DNA of 14,377 nt from Anaerolineae bacterium (lineage in GTDB: Bacteria > Chloroflexota > Anaerolineae > Anaerolineales > Villigracilaceae). The stretch is from positions 1 through 14,377 of the forward strand of contig JAFLCF010000116.1 in assembly GCA_017303735.1 (NCBI GenBank), given 5' to 3'. The position numbers and the translations under genes were made by a program. Shown one piece after another: positions 13,161 to 14,377 of this stretch; the stretch's first letter is position 1; the number at the start of each line of letters is the position of its first letter. The notes below the pieces were generated by a model, which was not told the DNA's origin, did no database searches, and saw only the letters and a list, made by a program, of their open reading frames with translations.

Positions 13161-13760
13161 TTATTTTTCAAGAACGTACAAAGCATGACGCATAACAATG
13201 GAAGAAGAACTGTACTTCTGATCCATTAACTTAAGACCCAGTTCATTGAAAAGAATCCGCCATTCACTATCGCTTTTGTTGGTATGAGGCTGGTCATAAA
13301 ACTCAAGATTCATCAGGCTGTCGAACGCAGCCGTCAGGGATTTATGGGCGGGCGATGTAACAATATCTTCAAAAATGAGAATCTTTTTTGAGACCCGTTT
13401 TGCTTCTTTCAAAACTTCAGCAGGGTCTGGGGTGTGATGCAAGACAAAAAGGATGATCGAAGTGTCAAACTGATCATCTTTGAATGGCATTTTGTCCCCG
13501 TCGTACAGCGTCGGCAATACCCCAGGCACGATGCTGAAATTCTCAACATCCAATGGGATGACATGAAGATCTCGTTTTATCAAGGTCTCGGTGACAGTAC
13601 AACTTGCAGGTCCGATATCCAGGATAAGTTCGCCTCGTTTCAGATACGGCTGGACCTTATCTGCCAGATCGGTTGCTCTGGATTGCAATATCTGATACAC
13701 CATATTTCTGGAAAATTGATATCGATATAAAAGATCCAGAATTTTATTAGGGTTCTGCAT
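13161..13760 (-). CDS. Class I SAM-dependent methyltransferase
   Basis: 199 residues. After a helical N-terminal segment of about 40 residues, 'GELILDIGPASCTVTETLI' holds SAM motif I, but as D-I-G-P-A-S-C in place of D-x-G-x-G-x-G. 'VIPLDVE' is motif II with the acidic residue. 'MPFKDDQFDTSIILFVLHHTPDPAEVLKEAKRV' in outline is the Methyltransf_11 core (F-D in strand 4, then H-H, then L-x-E-x-x-R-V). The substrate is unknown; the group includes small-molecule, quinone and lipid methylases. ATG 13760 is the chosen start, with AAGGAG (13771-13776 on the - strand) 10 nt upstream, a long but usable spacing. It is convergent with gntK, only 5 bp apart, and divergent from the glycosyltransferase. 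Confidence 0.82.
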   Translation of the reverse strand: MQNPNKILDLLYRYQFSRNMVYQILQSRATDLADKVQPYLKRGELILDIGPASCTVTETLIKRDLHVIPLDVENFSIVPGVLPTLYDGDKMPFKDDQFDTSIILFVLHHTPDPAEVLKEAKRVSKKILIFEDIVTSPAHKSLTAAFDSLMNLEFYDQPHTNKSDSEWRILFNELGLKLMDQKYSSSSIVMRHALYVLEK

Positions 13761-13893
13761 GGATGCAATGCTCCTTCATGAATGACTTAACTCTAAAAAT
13801 AAAAAGTTTTTGCCGCTTGAATCTATCCACTACCTGTACGGCAGAAAAAACTGATTCATTTTACGCCCGGGGAATTATAGTATATTGTGTTCG
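13761..13893. promoter_or_regulatory. Divergent intergenic region, methyltransferase/GT
   Basis: An AT-rich gap of 133 bp. On the + strand TATATT (13881-13886) and overlapping TATAGT (13876-13881) are -10 candidates. The best -35 for TATATT is TTTTAC (13859-13864), 16 bp upstream, which is weak. The TATATT box would place the start of transcription at about 13893, next to the GT start codon. I could not define a clear promoter on the - strand. Confidence 0.4.
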
Positions 13894-14377
13894 ATGAGTA
13901 TAACCATTTTAGCAGTCGGCTCACAGGGAGATGTTCAACCCTATCTCGCTTTGGCGGTTGGGTTGAAAAACCAAGGATACAAAGTTCGATTTGCGGCAAA
14001 CTCAAATTTTGCTGCTCTAGCTGCCAGGTATCAGATCGAGTTCTTTCCCATCCAGTTGGATTCTTTTGAATTTACACAAAGCAGTCAGACCCAATCCTGG
14101 TTGGATGCTGAATCGATTCCGCATCTAATTCTGAGCACCAATCGTGTGATCCGTCCCATGTTGGAACACATCATGGAAGATGTTTTCGCCGCCTGCCAGG
14201 GAAGTGAAGCGATCATCTATCATAGCTACGCCCTGCCATTCGTTCACTACATCGGCAAACAACTCAAGATTCCTTGCATCCCAGCGAGTTTGCACCCAAT
14301 GCCAACCCGGTCGTATCCTGCCATATTGTCCAACATGATGCGCAGCCCAAGCAAGACCCTGAATTTGGTGACGCACT
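13894..14377 (+). CDS. GT1/GT28-type glycosyltransferase, 3' partial
   Basis: The frame opens at ATG 13894 and is still open at the window end (161 codons). It begins 'MSITILAVGSQGDVQPYLA', the N-terminal signature of UDP-sugar-dependent glycosyltransferases of the sterol/macrolide glucosyltransferase and MurG-like (GT28) group: a strand, G-S-x-G-D, then 'QPYLALAVGLKNQGYKVRFA'. The later 'SEAIIYHSYALPFVHYIGKQLKIPCIPA' is the usual acceptor-domain strand and helix before the linker. The donor-binding C-terminal half lies outside the window. Such enzymes glycosylate lipids, sterols or secondary metabolites; the acceptor cannot be told here. No Shine-Dalgarno is visible before the ATG (the preceding bases are TGTGTTCG), so a leaderless transcript is possible. 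Confidence 0.85.
   Translation, partial: MSITILAVGSQGDVQPYLALAVGLKNQGYKVRFAANSNFAALAARYQIEFFPIQLDSFEFTQSSQTQSWLDAESIPHLILSTNRVIRPMLEHIMEDVFAACQGSEAIIYHSYALPFVHYIGKQLKIPCIPASLHPMPTRSYPAILSNMMRSPSKTLNLVTH

Noticed and set aside
13154..13168. AAAAAG-ATTA-TTTTT between gntK and the methyltransferase as a bidirectional terminator
   Set aside because: The stem is only A-T pairs, too weak to call an intrinsic terminator.

Overview
The window is about 14.4 kb of densely packed bacterial DNA from the edge of a carbohydrate-catabolism region. Gene content (a DUF4832-type protein, a GH4 glycosidase, a GH114 lipoprotein, a LacD-type aldolase) and three kinds of short interspersed repeat suggest an environmental Chloroflexota bacterium, probably Anaerolineae. 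That assignment is inference from recalled gene families, because no rRNA or marker gene is present.

Region A (1-6787, all + strand) looks like one operon. In order it encodes a DUF4874/DUF4832 protein (5' end outside the window), a GNAT acetyltransferase, a GH4 alpha-galactosidase-type enzyme, a GH114 (endo-alpha-1,4-polygalactosaminidase family) lipoprotein, a LacD-type tagatose-1,6-bisphosphate aldolase, a PfkB-family sugar kinase and a 1-phosphofructokinase/tagatose-6-phosphate kinase-type enzyme. Three junctions are ATGA stop/start overlaps. The suggested logic is release of alpha-linked galactose or galactosamine units, phosphorylation to a ketohexose bisphosphate, and cleavage to DHAP and glyceraldehyde 3-phosphate. 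No isomerase, deaminase or transporter for this route lies inside the window.

Region B (6854-11952, all - strand) is transcribed towards region A. It encodes a class II aldolase, a HemL-like class III aminotransferase with an N-terminal extension, an MFS transporter and an FGGY sugar kinase. This looks like uptake, transamination, phosphorylation and aldol cleavage of an unidentified, possibly amino-containing, polyol or sugar.

Region C (11953-13155) holds a compact divergent promoter with two near-palindromic operators 30 bp apart, then a TetR-family regulator (probably a leaderless mRNA) and a GntK-type gluconokinase on the + strand. One operator palindrome supplies the -35 hexamer of both divergent promoters, so the TetR protein probably controls both region B and itself.

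Region D (13161-14377) has a SAM-dependent methyltransferase (- strand) and, divergently, the start of a GT1/GT28-type glycosyltransferase that runs off the window.

Three repeat families sit in or beside genes: 7-bp AACCTGA-type units (3143-3174, 3892-3983, 4922-4952), 9-bp CACAGAG-type units (9751-9810) and a 71-bp imperfect palindrome (8445-8515). The heptad units run into the start codons of two genes and into the linker of the GH114 lipoprotein.
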